From Burkholderiales bacterium (GTDB taxonomy: Bacteria > Pseudomonadota > Gammaproteobacteria > Burkholderiales > Burkholderiaceae): DNA of 7,099 bases. Numbering within the stretch: the stretch's first letter is position 1; the number at the start of each line of letters is the position of its first letter. This document shows positions 1 to 6,491 of the stretch, piece by piece. The position numbers were made by a program, and so were the translations under genes. A model generated the notes under the pieces. The model ran no database searches. It worked only from the letters and a program-made list of their open reading frames with translations, and was not told the DNA's origin. Location: contig CANBUA010000248.1 in NCBI GenBank assembly GCA_947372535.1, positions 1 to 7,099 on the forward strand, read 5' to 3'.

Positions 1-2
1 TG

Positions 3-1175
3 GCTGAAAACGGCAAGGTCATCGTGACGGGCTGCCTGGGTGCCAAGGCCGGCGCGGGGGGCGAGGGCAACCTCGTTCGCCAGATGCATCCCAGCGTGCT
101 GGCCGTGACCGGCCCCCACGCCACGCAAGAGGTGATGGACGCGGTGCACATCCACGTGCCCAAGCCCCACGACCCCTTCATCGACTTGGTGCCCGAAGCG
201 CGCGGCGTGGCCGGCATCAAGCTCACGCCCCGTCACTACGCCTACCTGAAGATCAGCGAAGGCTGCAACCACCGCTGCAGCTTCTGCATCATCCCCAGCA
301 TGCGTGGCGACCTGGTCTCGCGCCCCATTGGCGAGGTGCTGACCGAGGCGCAGGCCCTGTTCGAATCTGGTGTGAAGGAGCTGCTGGTCATCAGCCAGGA
401 CACCAGCGCCTATGGCGTGGACGTCAAATACCGCACCGGTTTCTGGGACGGCAAGCCCGTCAAGGCCAAGCTCTTCGACATGGTCGAGCGCTTAGGCGAG
501 ATCGCGCAAAAGTACGGCGCTTGGGTGCGTCTGCACTACGTCTACCCCTATCCCCATGTGGACGAGATCGTGCCCATGATGGCCCAGGGCCTGATCCTGC
601 CTTACCTGGACGTGCCTTTCCAGCACTCGCACCCCGACATGCTCAAGCGCATGAAGCGCCCGGCCAATGGCGAGAAGAACCTCGAACGCCTGCAACGCTG
701 GCGCGAGATCTGCCCCGAGATCGTGGTGCGCAGCACCTTCATCGCCGGTTTCCCCGGTGAGACCGAAGAAGAGTTCGAGCACCTGCTCGATTTCTTGCGT
801 GAGGCTCGCATCGACCGCGCCGGCTGCTTCGCCTATTCGCCGATTGAAGGCGCACCCGCCAATGCTTTGCCAGGCGCCTTGCCCGACGAAGTGCGCCAAG
901 AACGCCGCGCCCGCTTCATGGCCGTGGCCGAGCAGGTCTCCATCGAGAAGCTGCAAGGCCGCATCGGCGCCACCATGCAGGTGCTGATCGACAGCGCGCC
1001 CGCCTTGGGCCGCAAGGGCGGTGTCGGTCGCACTTACGCCGATGCCCCGGAGATCGACGGCACCGTGCGCCTGTTGCCCCCGCAAAAAGCCTCCAAGACG
1101 CTCAAGGTGGGCGAGTTCACCAAGGCCAAGATCGTGGCCGTCGAGGGCCATGACTTGATCGGCATGCCGATCTGA
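3..1175 (+). CDS. rimO: Ribosomal protein S12 methylthiotransferase RimO (5' truncated by window edge)
   Basis: Radical-SAM enzyme that adds a methylthio group to a conserved aspartate of ribosomal protein S12 in the cytoplasm, using two iron-sulfur clusters. The reading frame is open from base 3 at the left edge; by comparison with E. coli RimO about 70 N-terminal residues lie outside. Visible are the end of the N-terminal UPF0004/MTTase domain with its last cluster cysteine in TGCLGAK (Cys codon 33-35), then the radical-SAM core with the CNHRCSFC motif (Cys codons at 264, 276 and 285), which binds the 4Fe-4S cluster and SAM. RimO-typical blocks follow: [56 protein letters not shown] and [11 protein letters not shown]. 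The last 75 or so residues form the TRAM domain. The core blocks match RimO rather than MiaB. It lies 36 bases upstream of metC on the same strand; co-transcription is possible but not demonstrated. Confidence 0.97.
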   Translation, partial: AENGKVIVTGCLGAKAGAGGEGNLVRQMHPSVLAVTGPHATQEVMDAVHIHVPKPHDPFIDLVPEARGVAGIKLTPRHYAYLKISEGCNHRCSFCIIPSMRGDLVSRPIGEVLTEAQALFESGVKELLVISQDTSAYGVDVKYRTGFWDGKPVKAKLFDMVERLGEIAQKYGAWVRLHYVYPYPHVDEIVPMMAQGLILPYLDVPFQHSHPDMLKRMKRPANGEKNLERLQRWREICPEIVVRSTFIAGFPGETEEEFEHLLDFLREARIDRAGCFAYSPIEGAPANALPGALPDEVRQERRARFMAVAEQVSIEKLQGRIGATMQVLIDSAPALGRKGGVGRTYADAPEIDGTVRLLPPQKASKTLKVGEFTKAKIVAVEGHDLIGMPI

Positions 1176-1211
1176 GCCAGGTGGATTTGAGGCTGGTGGT
1201 CAAATAGGCGC

Positions 1212-2411
1212 ATGAGCACCTCTTCGACCGAGCTGATCCACCACCCTTACGAGGCCCCTGGCGGCTTCGAATCGGTGGTGCCAGGCATCCACAAGGCCTC
1301 GACTGTCATTTTCGAGAACACCGCTGCCCTGCGCAGTCGCCAGTGGAAGGACAAGAGCGGCTACACCTACGGCCTGCACGGCACGCCCAGCACCTTCACG
1401 TTGGAGGCACGCCTGGCCAGCCTGGAAGGCGGTCGCCACACTTTGCTGGCGCCGTCAGGCCTGGCCGCCATCGCGCTGGTGAGTTCGGCCCTGCTCGATG
1501 CGGGCGACGAGGTGCTGATCCCCGACAACGCCTATGGCCCCAACAAGGATTTTGCGCGCGGCGAGCTGGCTCGTTGGGGCATCACGCACCGCTTCTACGA
1601 CCCGCAGGATGCGGCCTCGCTCGATGCCCTGATCACCGAGCGCACGCGCCTGATCTGGCTAGAGGCGGCCGGTTCGGTCACGCTGGAGTTTCCCGACCTA
1701 GTTGGCTTGATGGCGCGTGCACGCCAGCATCCGCAACTGGTGATCGCGTTGGACAACACCTGGGGCGCTGGCCTGGCTTTCGATGCCTTTCAACTGGGCA
1801 CACCCGAGGCCCCGCTGGGCGTCGATGTGTCTGTGCACGCCTTGACCAAATACCCTTCCGGTGGTGGCGACGTGCTCATGGGCAGTGTCACCACGGTCGA
1901 CGAGGCACTGCACCAGCGCCTGAACAATACCCACATGCACCTGGGCCTTGGGGTTGGTGCGAACGACGTGGAAGGCATCCTGCGCGGCCTGCCCAGCATG
2001 CCATTGCGCTATCACGCCCATGATTCGGCCACGCGCACCATCGCCCAGTGGTGGACGCAACGCAGCGAGGTCAAGCAGGTGATGCACCCGGCTTTGCCCT
2101 CATCGTCCGGCCATGCATGGTGGGCCGCCACCTGCACGGCGGCCGGCGGCTTGGTGTCTGTCGTGTTCGATGGCGACCGATTCGCAGCCTCACGCATCGA
2201 TGAGTTCGTCGATGCGTTAGGGCTGTTCAAGATCGGTTACTCGTGGGGCGGCCCCATGAGTCTGGTCGTGCCTTACTCACTGCGCGGCATGCGCCAGTTC
2301 GGGCCCATGGCGCACTCGCCCAAGGACACCCTGGTGCGATTTGCGATCGGTCTGGAAGAGGTCGACGATCTGATCGCCGACCTGGATCAGGCCTTGCTGG
2401 TGCTGGCCTGA
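1212..2411 (+). CDS. metC: Cystathionine beta-lyase MetC (PLP-dependent)
   Basis: Predicted to cleave cystathionine to homocysteine, pyruvate and ammonia in methionine biosynthesis (cytoplasmic; Cys/Met metabolism PLP enzyme family, fold type I). The 399-residue length is normal. Seen in order: the YTYGLHGTPS substrate/PLP loop from the neighbouring subunit (residues 51-60), LEGG (71-74), the phosphate-binding turn APSGLAA (80-86), NAYGP with stacking Tyr108, LEAAGS (150-155), Asp181 in LDNTWGAG that pairs with the pyridine nitrogen, and the Schiff-base Lys213 in ALTKYPSGGGD. The C-terminal YSWGG (343-347) and VRFAIGLEEVDDLIADL (375-391) fit MetC better than cystathionine gamma-synthase or gamma-lyase; Arg376 is the expected carboxylate binder. 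Position 219 is Gly where E. coli MetC has His (GHSD). The ATG start is followed at once by a family-like N-terminus, but the ribosome binding site is weak (AGG at 1206). The stop lies one base from the stop of the convergent gene. Confidence 0.93.
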   Translation: MSTSSTELIHHPYEAPGGFESVVPGIHKASTVIFENTAALRSRQWKDKSGYTYGLHGTPSTFTLEARLASLEGGRHTLLAPSGLAAIALVSSALLDAGDEVLIPDNAYGPNKDFARGELARWGITHRFYDPQDAASLDALITERTRLIWLEAAGSVTLEFPDLVGLMARARQHPQLVIALDNTWGAGLAFDAFQLGTPEAPLGVDVSVHALTKYPSGGGDVLMGSVTTVDEALHQRLNNTHMHLGLGVGANDVEGILRGLPSMPLRYHAHDSATRTIAQWWTQRSEVKQVMHPALPSSSGHAWWAATCTAAGGLVSVVFDGDRFAASRIDEFVDALGLFKIGYSWGGPMSLVVPYSLRGMRQFGPMAHSPKDTLVRFAIGLEEVDDLIADLDQALLVLA

Positions 2412-2412
2412 A

Positions 2413-3312
2413 TCAAGCGCCAGCCGCATGCAGCGCATTGCCCGCTGCGATCGGATCCTTGGTGCGGTTGAAGGTCTCCAACCAGACGCCATAGCTGGGC
2501 ATTTCCTTGAGCTTCCAAGGATGAAAGCCTGGCTTGTAGTAGGACGCGTAATAACCCAGCGTCGGCAAAAACAGACCGCCCGGCTTGTAGAACCACCACA
2601 GGCCCTTGGCCCACAGACCCAGGCGCTGGCGGAAGTTGAAGCCATCGACCTTGAGCATGTGGTCCATGATGCGCGCCACCGTGAACGGGAAGCCGAAGGT
2701 GATCAGGAGCATCGGGATGTTGCGCTGAAACCAGTTGGCCTTTGCAACCTTGTCCAGCACGTCGAAGGCCACGGCCTTGTGCTCGACTTCCTCAATGGCG
2801 TGCCACGCGTAGACGGCGCGGATGCGCGGGTCGCATTGCGCCAGCAGATCACGACGCTCGAAGAAGCAGGTGCACATCATGGACGTCAAGTGCTCCAGCG
2901 CCGAGGTGATGGCCAGGCGTTGGATGGGGGAGAGCAGCTTTTGCGCTTCCCCGAACAAATCCTCTTCCATGCGCTTGGTGATGTCATCGATGTCCACACC
3001 CTGGGCTTTCAGTCGGGCGTTGTAATGCGTGTGCACCATGCTGTGCTGGGCTTCCTGGCGTGTAAAGTCTTTGACCTCCTGCAACAGCTTGGGGTCGGTG
3101 ATCTGATCACGGAACTCACGCACGCTGGTGATGAAGAACTTCTCGCCCTGCGGGAACAAGGTGGACATGGCATCGAAGAAGCGCGTCTTGAATGGATCGC
3201 CGCCCAGCCAATACTTGGGAATGTCGCCATCCAGGCCGAAGTCCAGGTGCTCGCGCGGCACGATCTCGGCGTGCTCGGGCTGTGCCTGCGCTTTGTCTAT
3301 GGTGTGGCTCAT
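2413..3312 (-). CDS. Putative metal-dependent hydrolase, PF10118 family (ferritin-like di-iron protein)
   Basis: A 299-residue protein that matches from memory the 'predicted metal-dependent hydrolase' family (PF10118/COG3687); no substrate is established. The ligand spacing is that of a ferritin-like four-helix di-iron protein: Glu57 in GEKFF, Glu87-x-x-His90 in RQEAQHSMVH, Glu140 in ALEHLTS, and Glu175-x-x-His178 in the IEEVEHKAVAFDV block. That reading of the metal site is inference from the spacing. The C-terminal third is hydrophobic and aromatic (residues 199-220, then 230-262 rich in Trp, Tyr and Gly), which suggests membrane association or a lipophilic substrate. The ATG is preceded on its own strand by GGAG (3324-3321) eight bases upstream, inside the 3' end of the AraC gene, and start and upstream stop overlap as ATGA. 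It is therefore probably co-transcribed and translationally coupled with the regulator. Its stop is one base from the metC stop on the other strand. Confidence 0.88.
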   Translation of the reverse strand: MSHTIDKAQAQPEHAEIVPREHLDFGLDGDIPKYWLGGDPFKTRFFDAMSTLFPQGEKFFITSVREFRDQITDPKLLQEVKDFTRQEAQHSMVHTHYNARLKAQGVDIDDITKRMEEDLFGEAQKLLSPIQRLAITSALEHLTSMMCTCFFERRDLLAQCDPRIRAVYAWHAIEEVEHKAVAFDVLDKVAKANWFQRNIPMLLITFGFPFTVARIMDHMLKVDGFNFRQRLGLWAKGLWWFYKPGGLFLPTLGYYASYYKPGFHPWKLKEMPSYGVWLETFNRTKDPIAAGNALHAAGA

Positions 3313-4403
3313 GATCTTGTCTCCGTCGTCTGTTGAAGATGTTGTTCGCGGAACTCGCTGGGGGCCAGGCCGGTCCAGCGTTTGAAGGCACGGGTGAAGC
3401 TGTGCCTGTCGGAAAAACCGAGCCGATCGCTCAGCGACTCGATGTCGCAGTTGCTCGATTTCAAGGCGGTGGCGGCCAGGTCGAAACGGCAGCGTGCCTG
3501 GATGTCGGCAAACAACTGGCCTTCGTCGCGCAGGCGGCGTTGCAAAGTGCGTGGATGCAGGGCCAGCCGAACGGCCATGCGCTCAATGCCCTGGCCCAGC
3601 AGCGCCGGACTTTGGCGGAATGAACGCTCGATTTGCTCACGCCAGGTGTCCTGGTCGGAACCGGTGGGCAGCTGTTGTTCGATCAGCTCATGGGCCTTGC
3701 GATGCAGACCGGGCACAGCACCAGGCAAGGGCGCGTCCAGCAGTTGCCGGTCGAACACCACCGCATTGCGGCTCTGATTGACGCGCAGGCTGGTTTGCAA
3801 CAAGCGCTCACACGCGAATTTTTGCAAACCTGGGTCGTGCATGACCTCGATGTGGGTGCACTTGGCCAAGTCGCCCATGGCCATGCGGACGATTTTGTAG
3901 AGACCGGCCAGCACGCCTTCCACGAAGTAGCCGATCACGCGCTGATCTGCGGGCAGATCGATGTCGATCACCACGGCGGCCTGCGTGCCGGACTCTTCCA
4001 ACCATAGCGTGAGGCTGGGCAGCGCCAAGCCGGCCCATCGCAGCGCAGGCAGGGCCTGCCGCATCGTTGGGCTGGTGGTCAGGAAGGTGTCGAACGCAGG
4101 CAGGTGGTCGAACGCGAAGCAATCGCCCATGACCAGCGGGAAATGCGCCTCGGGCGCGGCCCGCCAGATGCATTGCTGCATGAGCGTGACCAGGGCCTCC
4201 CGCCGGATGTGGAACACGCCTGAAGGCGATAGATCCACATTGGCCGCCTTGAACAAGGGCTCGATGCTGAAATGACACAGACGCGAAGCACGCATCCAGG
4301 CATTGGCCGCTGCGAATTCGATCGGCTCCTGCTGTCGCACACGAGGAACTTGTGCAACTCGGGCGAAAGACGCTTGCATCAGGGATGGGGCGGACTCTGA
4401 CAT
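3309..4403 (-). CDS. AraC-family transcriptional regulator with arabinose-binding-like N-terminal domain
   Basis: 364-residue DNA-binding regulator. Residues about 20-210 resemble the PF12625 (Arabinose_bd) effector/dimerisation domain of AraC regulators. Residues about 265-355 are the double helix-turn-helix: first HTH around GIERMAVRLALHPRTLQRRL (272-291), second around IESLSDRLGFSDRHSFTRAF (321-340), ending in the family signature KRWTGLAPSEFR. The frame stays open upstream to a GTG at 4544, but those 47 extra residues are basic, low in similarity to the family and overlap the repeat-bearing AT-rich region, so I chose the ATG at 4403. Its ribosome binding site is weak, and the ATG at 4379 is an alternative. 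The stop overlaps the start of the di-iron hydrolase gene (ATGA), so the hydrolase is the most likely regulatory target, with autoregulation probable. The effector is unknown. Known relatives often respond to small hydrophobic or amino-acid-type ligands, which is family knowledge and not visible here. Confidence 0.92.
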   Translation of the reverse strand: MSESAPSLMQASFARVAQVPRVRQQEPIEFAAANAWMRASRLCHFSIEPLFKAANVDLSPSGVFHIRREALVTLMQQCIWRAAPEAHFPLVMGDCFAFDHLPAFDTFLTTSPTMRQALPALRWAGLALPSLTLWLEESGTQAAVVIDIDLPADQRVIGYFVEGVLAGLYKIVRMAMGDLAKCTHIEVMHDPGLQKFACERLLQTSLRVNQSRNAVVFDRQLLDAPLPGAVPGLHRKAHELIEQQLPTGSDQDTWREQIERSFRQSPALLGQGIERMAVRLALHPRTLQRRLRDEGQLFADIQARCRFDLAATALKSSNCDIESLSDRLGFSDRHSFTRAFKRWTGLAPSEFREQHLQQTTETRS

Positions 4404-4462
4404 GCTACGAACTCTAGGGGGGCGGTGCAGTCGCCGATAGCTCTGGATACGACAAAGAGGGG

Positions 4463-4506
4463 GTATTTGGCGACAAATTTTTGGCCTTGTCGCATGTGTA
4501 TTTGGC
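4463..4506. promoter_or_regulatory. Direct repeats GTATTTGGC, candidate AraC-type operator
   Basis: GTATTTGGC occurs perfectly at 4463-4471 and 4498-4506. A third related copy, ATTTTTGGC (7 of 9 identical), lies at 4477-4485. Start-to-start distances are 14 and 21 bases; 21 is two helical turns, the usual spacing of half-sites for AraC-family dimers. The repeats lie 60-100 bases upstream of the preferred start of the AraC gene, a sensible place for autoregulation. The repeats are seen; the operator role is inferred. Confidence 0.45.
4470..4493. repeat. Inverted repeat GCGACAA / TTGTCGC
   Basis: Perfect seven-base arms at 4470-4476 and 4487-4493 with a ten-base spacer, interleaved with the direct repeats. 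The arm centres are 17 bases apart. It could be a binding site for a dimeric regulator or a short hairpin; no T-run follows it on either strand, so it is not a terminator. It lies in the divergent promoter region. Confidence 0.45.
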
Positions 4507-4584
4507 AAAAGATTCGATGAACTGGCCGATGCGAGTCCATTCACGTAAAAATTCTGGCCTCACAATTCACCCCCCGAACCAGGT

Positions 4585-4636
4585 GGCATCAATGGCGCCA
4601 ATGCGCTGTTGCGACCTGATCGCCATGCCTTTTTTT
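4585..4636 (+). terminator. Terminator-like structure in the leader of the GT-C gene (possible attenuator)
   Basis: GGCAT (4585-4589) can pair with ATGCC (4625-4629), and GGCG (4594-4597) with CGCC (4621-4624), leaving a four-base bulge (4590-4593) on one side and a 23-base loop. The stem is followed directly by seven T residues (4630-4636). Because the upstream neighbour is transcribed away, this could only stop transcription heading into the 4651 gene, so it would act as an attenuator. The bulge and large loop make it a weak candidate. Confidence 0.25.
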
Positions 4637-4650
4637 GTGACTGTGTCGCC

Positions 4651-6126
4651 ATGAGAATTCTTGCTCCGATGCTCTTGATGGGCGCCCTGATCGCGGCCTG
4701 CGTCGCCTATGCGGGCGGCGCCTTGGTCTACACCCTGGATGATCCCTACATTCACCTGGCCTTGGCCCGCGCCATCCAGCATGGGGGCTATGGCATCAAC
4801 CTGGGTGAATGGGCCTCTCCTTCATCGAGCATCTTGTGGCCCTTGATCCTGGCTTTGCCCACCGGCGCCTTGAATGAGGTCTGGCCTTTGATCATCAATG
4901 TAGCCTGTGTGTGCCTGTGTGTTGACTTGTTGGGCCGAGTCATTGCGCCTTCGGGCTGCAAGCCATGGGTGACCACCGCGAGCGCCCTTGCCATCGCCCT
5001 GGGCCTGAATCTTTTCGGCTTGGCCATGACTGGCATGGAGCACTCGCTTCAGGTGTTGCTGGTGATGTATGTCGCCTACCGATTGTCCGATGGCCAGGCC
5101 CCGGATGCACCGCTCTACCTTGCCCTGGTCGCCATGCCCCTGATTCGGTATGAATGCCTGGTGCTCAGTTTGCCGATTCTGGCTTACCTGTTCCTGTTCA
5201 AGGACCAGAAAAGGTCCGCCTTGCTCACCACGTTGGCGCTCGTGTCCCTGCTGCTGGGTTTTTCCTTTTTCCTGCATCGCCTCGGTTTGCCCTGGCTGCC
5301 TTGCTCCGTGATCGCCAAGTCCTCGGGCAGCGGCCCAGTCTCCAATTTCATGGCCAACTGGAATGCGCAGCCAGCCATGGCCGTCATGCTGGTCTGGCTG
5401 GCCTATGCACATCGACAAAACCTGGCGTTTTTCAGCTGGGTCCTGCTGTTGCCTGTGATCGGCTTCATGCTTGGGGGACGCTCGGGCTGGTTTGGCCGGT
5501 ACGAGGTGTTCATGGTGGCCCATGTCGCGCTATTTTCATTGCGTGCATGGGTGGCGGGGATGGCGCCCGATCCGACCCGCCCTGGCATGGCAGGGTCCAA
5601 GGCCAATTCGGTGCAGATCGGGTTCGCGGCCCTGGCCCTGGCGGTCGCTTTCCCCGGTTTGCTGCTGTGCACCTTGCGATCGCCGCTGGCCTCGCGCAAC
5701 ATCGCACAGCAGCAAGTGGTGATGGCCGAAATGGTTCGGGAACTCAAACAGCCTGTCGCCATCAATGACCTGGGCTTGGTCGCCTTGCGCTCCGGGCAAT
5801 ATGTGCTCGACCTGGGCGGCCTGGGCTCTTACGATGCCTTCAAGGCTCGCCAGTTGTCATCGGGGCAAGCCCAGTGGATCCAGGGGGTCATGGCCGCCAA
5901 GTCCATTCACTTCGCCTTGATCTACGACATGTGGTTCCCCGATCGGCCCGGTGACTGGATCAAGGTGGGCGAGCTGGTCCTGCCGAACAAGGCCGTGACA
6001 TCGGCCAGCGACACGGTTTCCTTGTATGCCAACACCCCGGCATCGGCCACGCAATTGCGCCAGCTCATCCAGGACATGGCACAACGGCCGAGATTCGGGG
6101 CATTGATGCGCGTCATGCCGCTTTGA
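4651..6126 (+). CDS. Polytopic inner-membrane protein, probable GT-C-fold glycosyltransferase
   Basis: A 491-residue membrane protein whose layout fits GT-C glycosyltransferases that use polyprenyl-phosphate sugars on the periplasmic side. Seen in order: a first hydrophobic helix (residues 3-27); the acidic loop LDDPYIHLALARAIQHG with Asp30-Asp31 as candidate catalytic acids; a WASPSSSILWP block (54-64); about eight further hydrophobic stretches to residue 341; TGMEHSL (127-133), like the G(L/M)E motif of this superfamily; LIRYECL (164-170), in the place of the usual R-P-E/D-G block; and FGRYEVF (281-287). Residues 344-491 form a soluble tail with INDLGLVALRSGQYVLDLGGLG, resembling the periplasmic segment of mycobacterial-type GT-C proteins. 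The family assignment is by pattern; donor and acceptor are unknown. The frame also opens at a TTG (4609), but ATG 4651 puts the first helix at the N-terminus. No clear Shine-Dalgarno sequence precedes it. Confidence 0.75.
   Translation: MRILAPMLLMGALIAACVAYAGGALVYTLDDPYIHLALARAIQHGGYGINLGEWASPSSSILWPLILALPTGALNEVWPLIINVACVCLCVDLLGRVIAPSGCKPWVTTASALAIALGLNLFGLAMTGMEHSLQVLLVMYVAYRLSDGQAPDAPLYLALVAMPLIRYECLVLSLPILAYLFLFKDQKRSALLTTLALVSLLLGFSFFLHRLGLPWLPCSVIAKSSGSGPVSNFMANWNAQPAMAVMLVWLAYAHRQNLAFFSWVLLLPVIGFMLGGRSGWFGRYEVFMVAHVALFSLRAWVAGMAPDPTRPGMAGSKANSVQIGFAALALAVAFPGLLLCTLRSPLASRNIAQQQVVMAEMVRELKQPVAINDLGLVALRSGQYVLDLGGLGSYDAFKARQLSSGQAQWIQGVMAAKSIHFALIYDMWFPDRPGDWIKVGELVLPNKAVTSASDTVSLYANTPASATQLRQLIQDMAQRPRFGALMRVMPL
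4903..4922 (+). repeat. Tandem 10-base duplication inside the GT-C gene
   Basis: GCCTGTGTGT occurs twice in direct contact (4903-4912 and 4913-4922). It encodes the Cys-rich ACVCLCV of a membrane helix (residues 85-91). The unit is not a multiple of three, so gain or loss of one copy would shift the frame. Confidence 0.6.
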
Positions 6127-6204
6127 CCCAGGAGGCGGCCGCGCTATCGTCGTGGGCGATGCATCGATCACCCTTGCGGCGGTTCTGCCATCGTCGAATC
6201 ACAC

Positions 6205-6208
6205 GGAG
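6205..6208 (+). promoter_or_regulatory. Ribosome binding site GGAG that fixes the start of the 91-residue protein
   Basis: GGAG lies six bases before the ATG at 6215. It decides for this start over the upstream in-frame GTG at 6152, which has no such site and would add 21 residues of no evident character before the membrane helix. Confidence 0.65.
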
Positions 6209-6214
6209 CACGCC

Positions 6215-6490
6215 ATGGCAGGATTTTTCGTCAAGATCATCGTCTTCACCTTGATCGTCATCGGTGGCTATCACGCGGCGCAGTACTTCCTGGCCGAGCG
6301 CCTGGCACTTCAGACCAAGACATGTGCCCAGCCTGGCGATCTGGCGATGATCCGTGGTGACCTCAACTCCGATGTCGAAAAACACGAGGTTGCTGCGCGG
6401 GTCTACCACTGCATCAAAAATCAGCAGACTTGGCTAGATCAGCTGTACTTCGACATCCCTGATGCTTGGCTGGTGATGCCGGCCCATTGA
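6215..6490 (+). CDS. Small single-pass membrane protein of unknown function (91 residues)
   Basis: I do not recognise a family. The protein starts MAGFFVKIIVFTLIVIGGYH, an uncleaved-looking membrane anchor at about residues 4-19 with one Lys near the N-terminus. A polar domain of roughly 65 residues follows, probably periplasmic, with just two cysteines (Cys37 and Cys66) that could form a disulfide, and an aromatic C-terminal part (WLDQLYFDIPDAWLVM). The good GGAG site and base composition like the neighbours favour a real gene. It starts 88 bases after the GT-C gene on the same strand and could be co-transcribed, though no promoter or terminator between them is clear. A role as a partner of the GT-C protein is speculation. 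Confidence 0.7.
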   Translation: MAGFFVKIIVFTLIVIGGYHAAQYFLAERLALQTKTCAQPGDLAMIRGDLNSDVEKHEVAARVYHCIKNQQTWLDQLYFDIPDAWLVMPAH

Positions 6491-6491
6491 C

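Larger units (their letters stand above)
4404..4650. promoter_or_regulatory. Divergent intergenic region between the araC-type gene and the GT-C gene
   Basis: This 247-base stretch separates two divergently transcribed genes and must hold the promoters of both. It is visibly richer in A and T than the flanking coding DNA, especially 4460-4560. It contains a nine-base direct repeat, an inverted repeat and a terminator-like structure, listed separately. I saw no convincing sigma-70 pair. TTGGCA at 4502-4507 resembles a -35 box for the plus strand and TAAAAAT at 4546-4552 a -10 box, but they are too far apart to pair with each other. Confidence 0.6.

Noticed and set aside
492..1151. A 219-codon minus-strand open frame inside rimO
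   Set aside because: It is a shadow of the clearly conserved RimO frame, rich in Ala, Gly, His and Leu with no motif.
1343..2023. A 226-codon plus-strand open frame inside metC
   Set aside because: It is an Arg-, Gly- and Pro-rich out-of-frame reading of metC with no family features.
2428..3336. A 302-codon open frame on the plus strand, antisense to the di-iron hydrolase
   Set aside because: It covers the hydrolase almost exactly, its translation shows no family motif, and the minus-strand product has a full set of conserved ligands. Long antisense frames are expected in GC-rich genes.
4404..4544. N-terminal extension of the AraC protein from the GTG at 4544
   Set aside because: The extra 47 residues are basic and not family-like, and they cover the AT-rich repeat region that looks regulatory. 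The ATG at 4403 gives a normal family length.
4822..5523. A 233-codon minus-strand open frame inside the GT-C gene
   Set aside because: Its translation is dominated by Gln, Gly and His, typical of the reverse complement of a membrane-protein gene, and no domain is recognisable.
6135..6166. Short perfect palindromes GCGGCCGC (6135-6142) and CGATGCATCG (6157-6166) after the GT-C gene
   Set aside because: They are gapless eight- and ten-base palindromes with no loop and no T-run. They are not a terminator, and such words arise by chance in GC-rich DNA.
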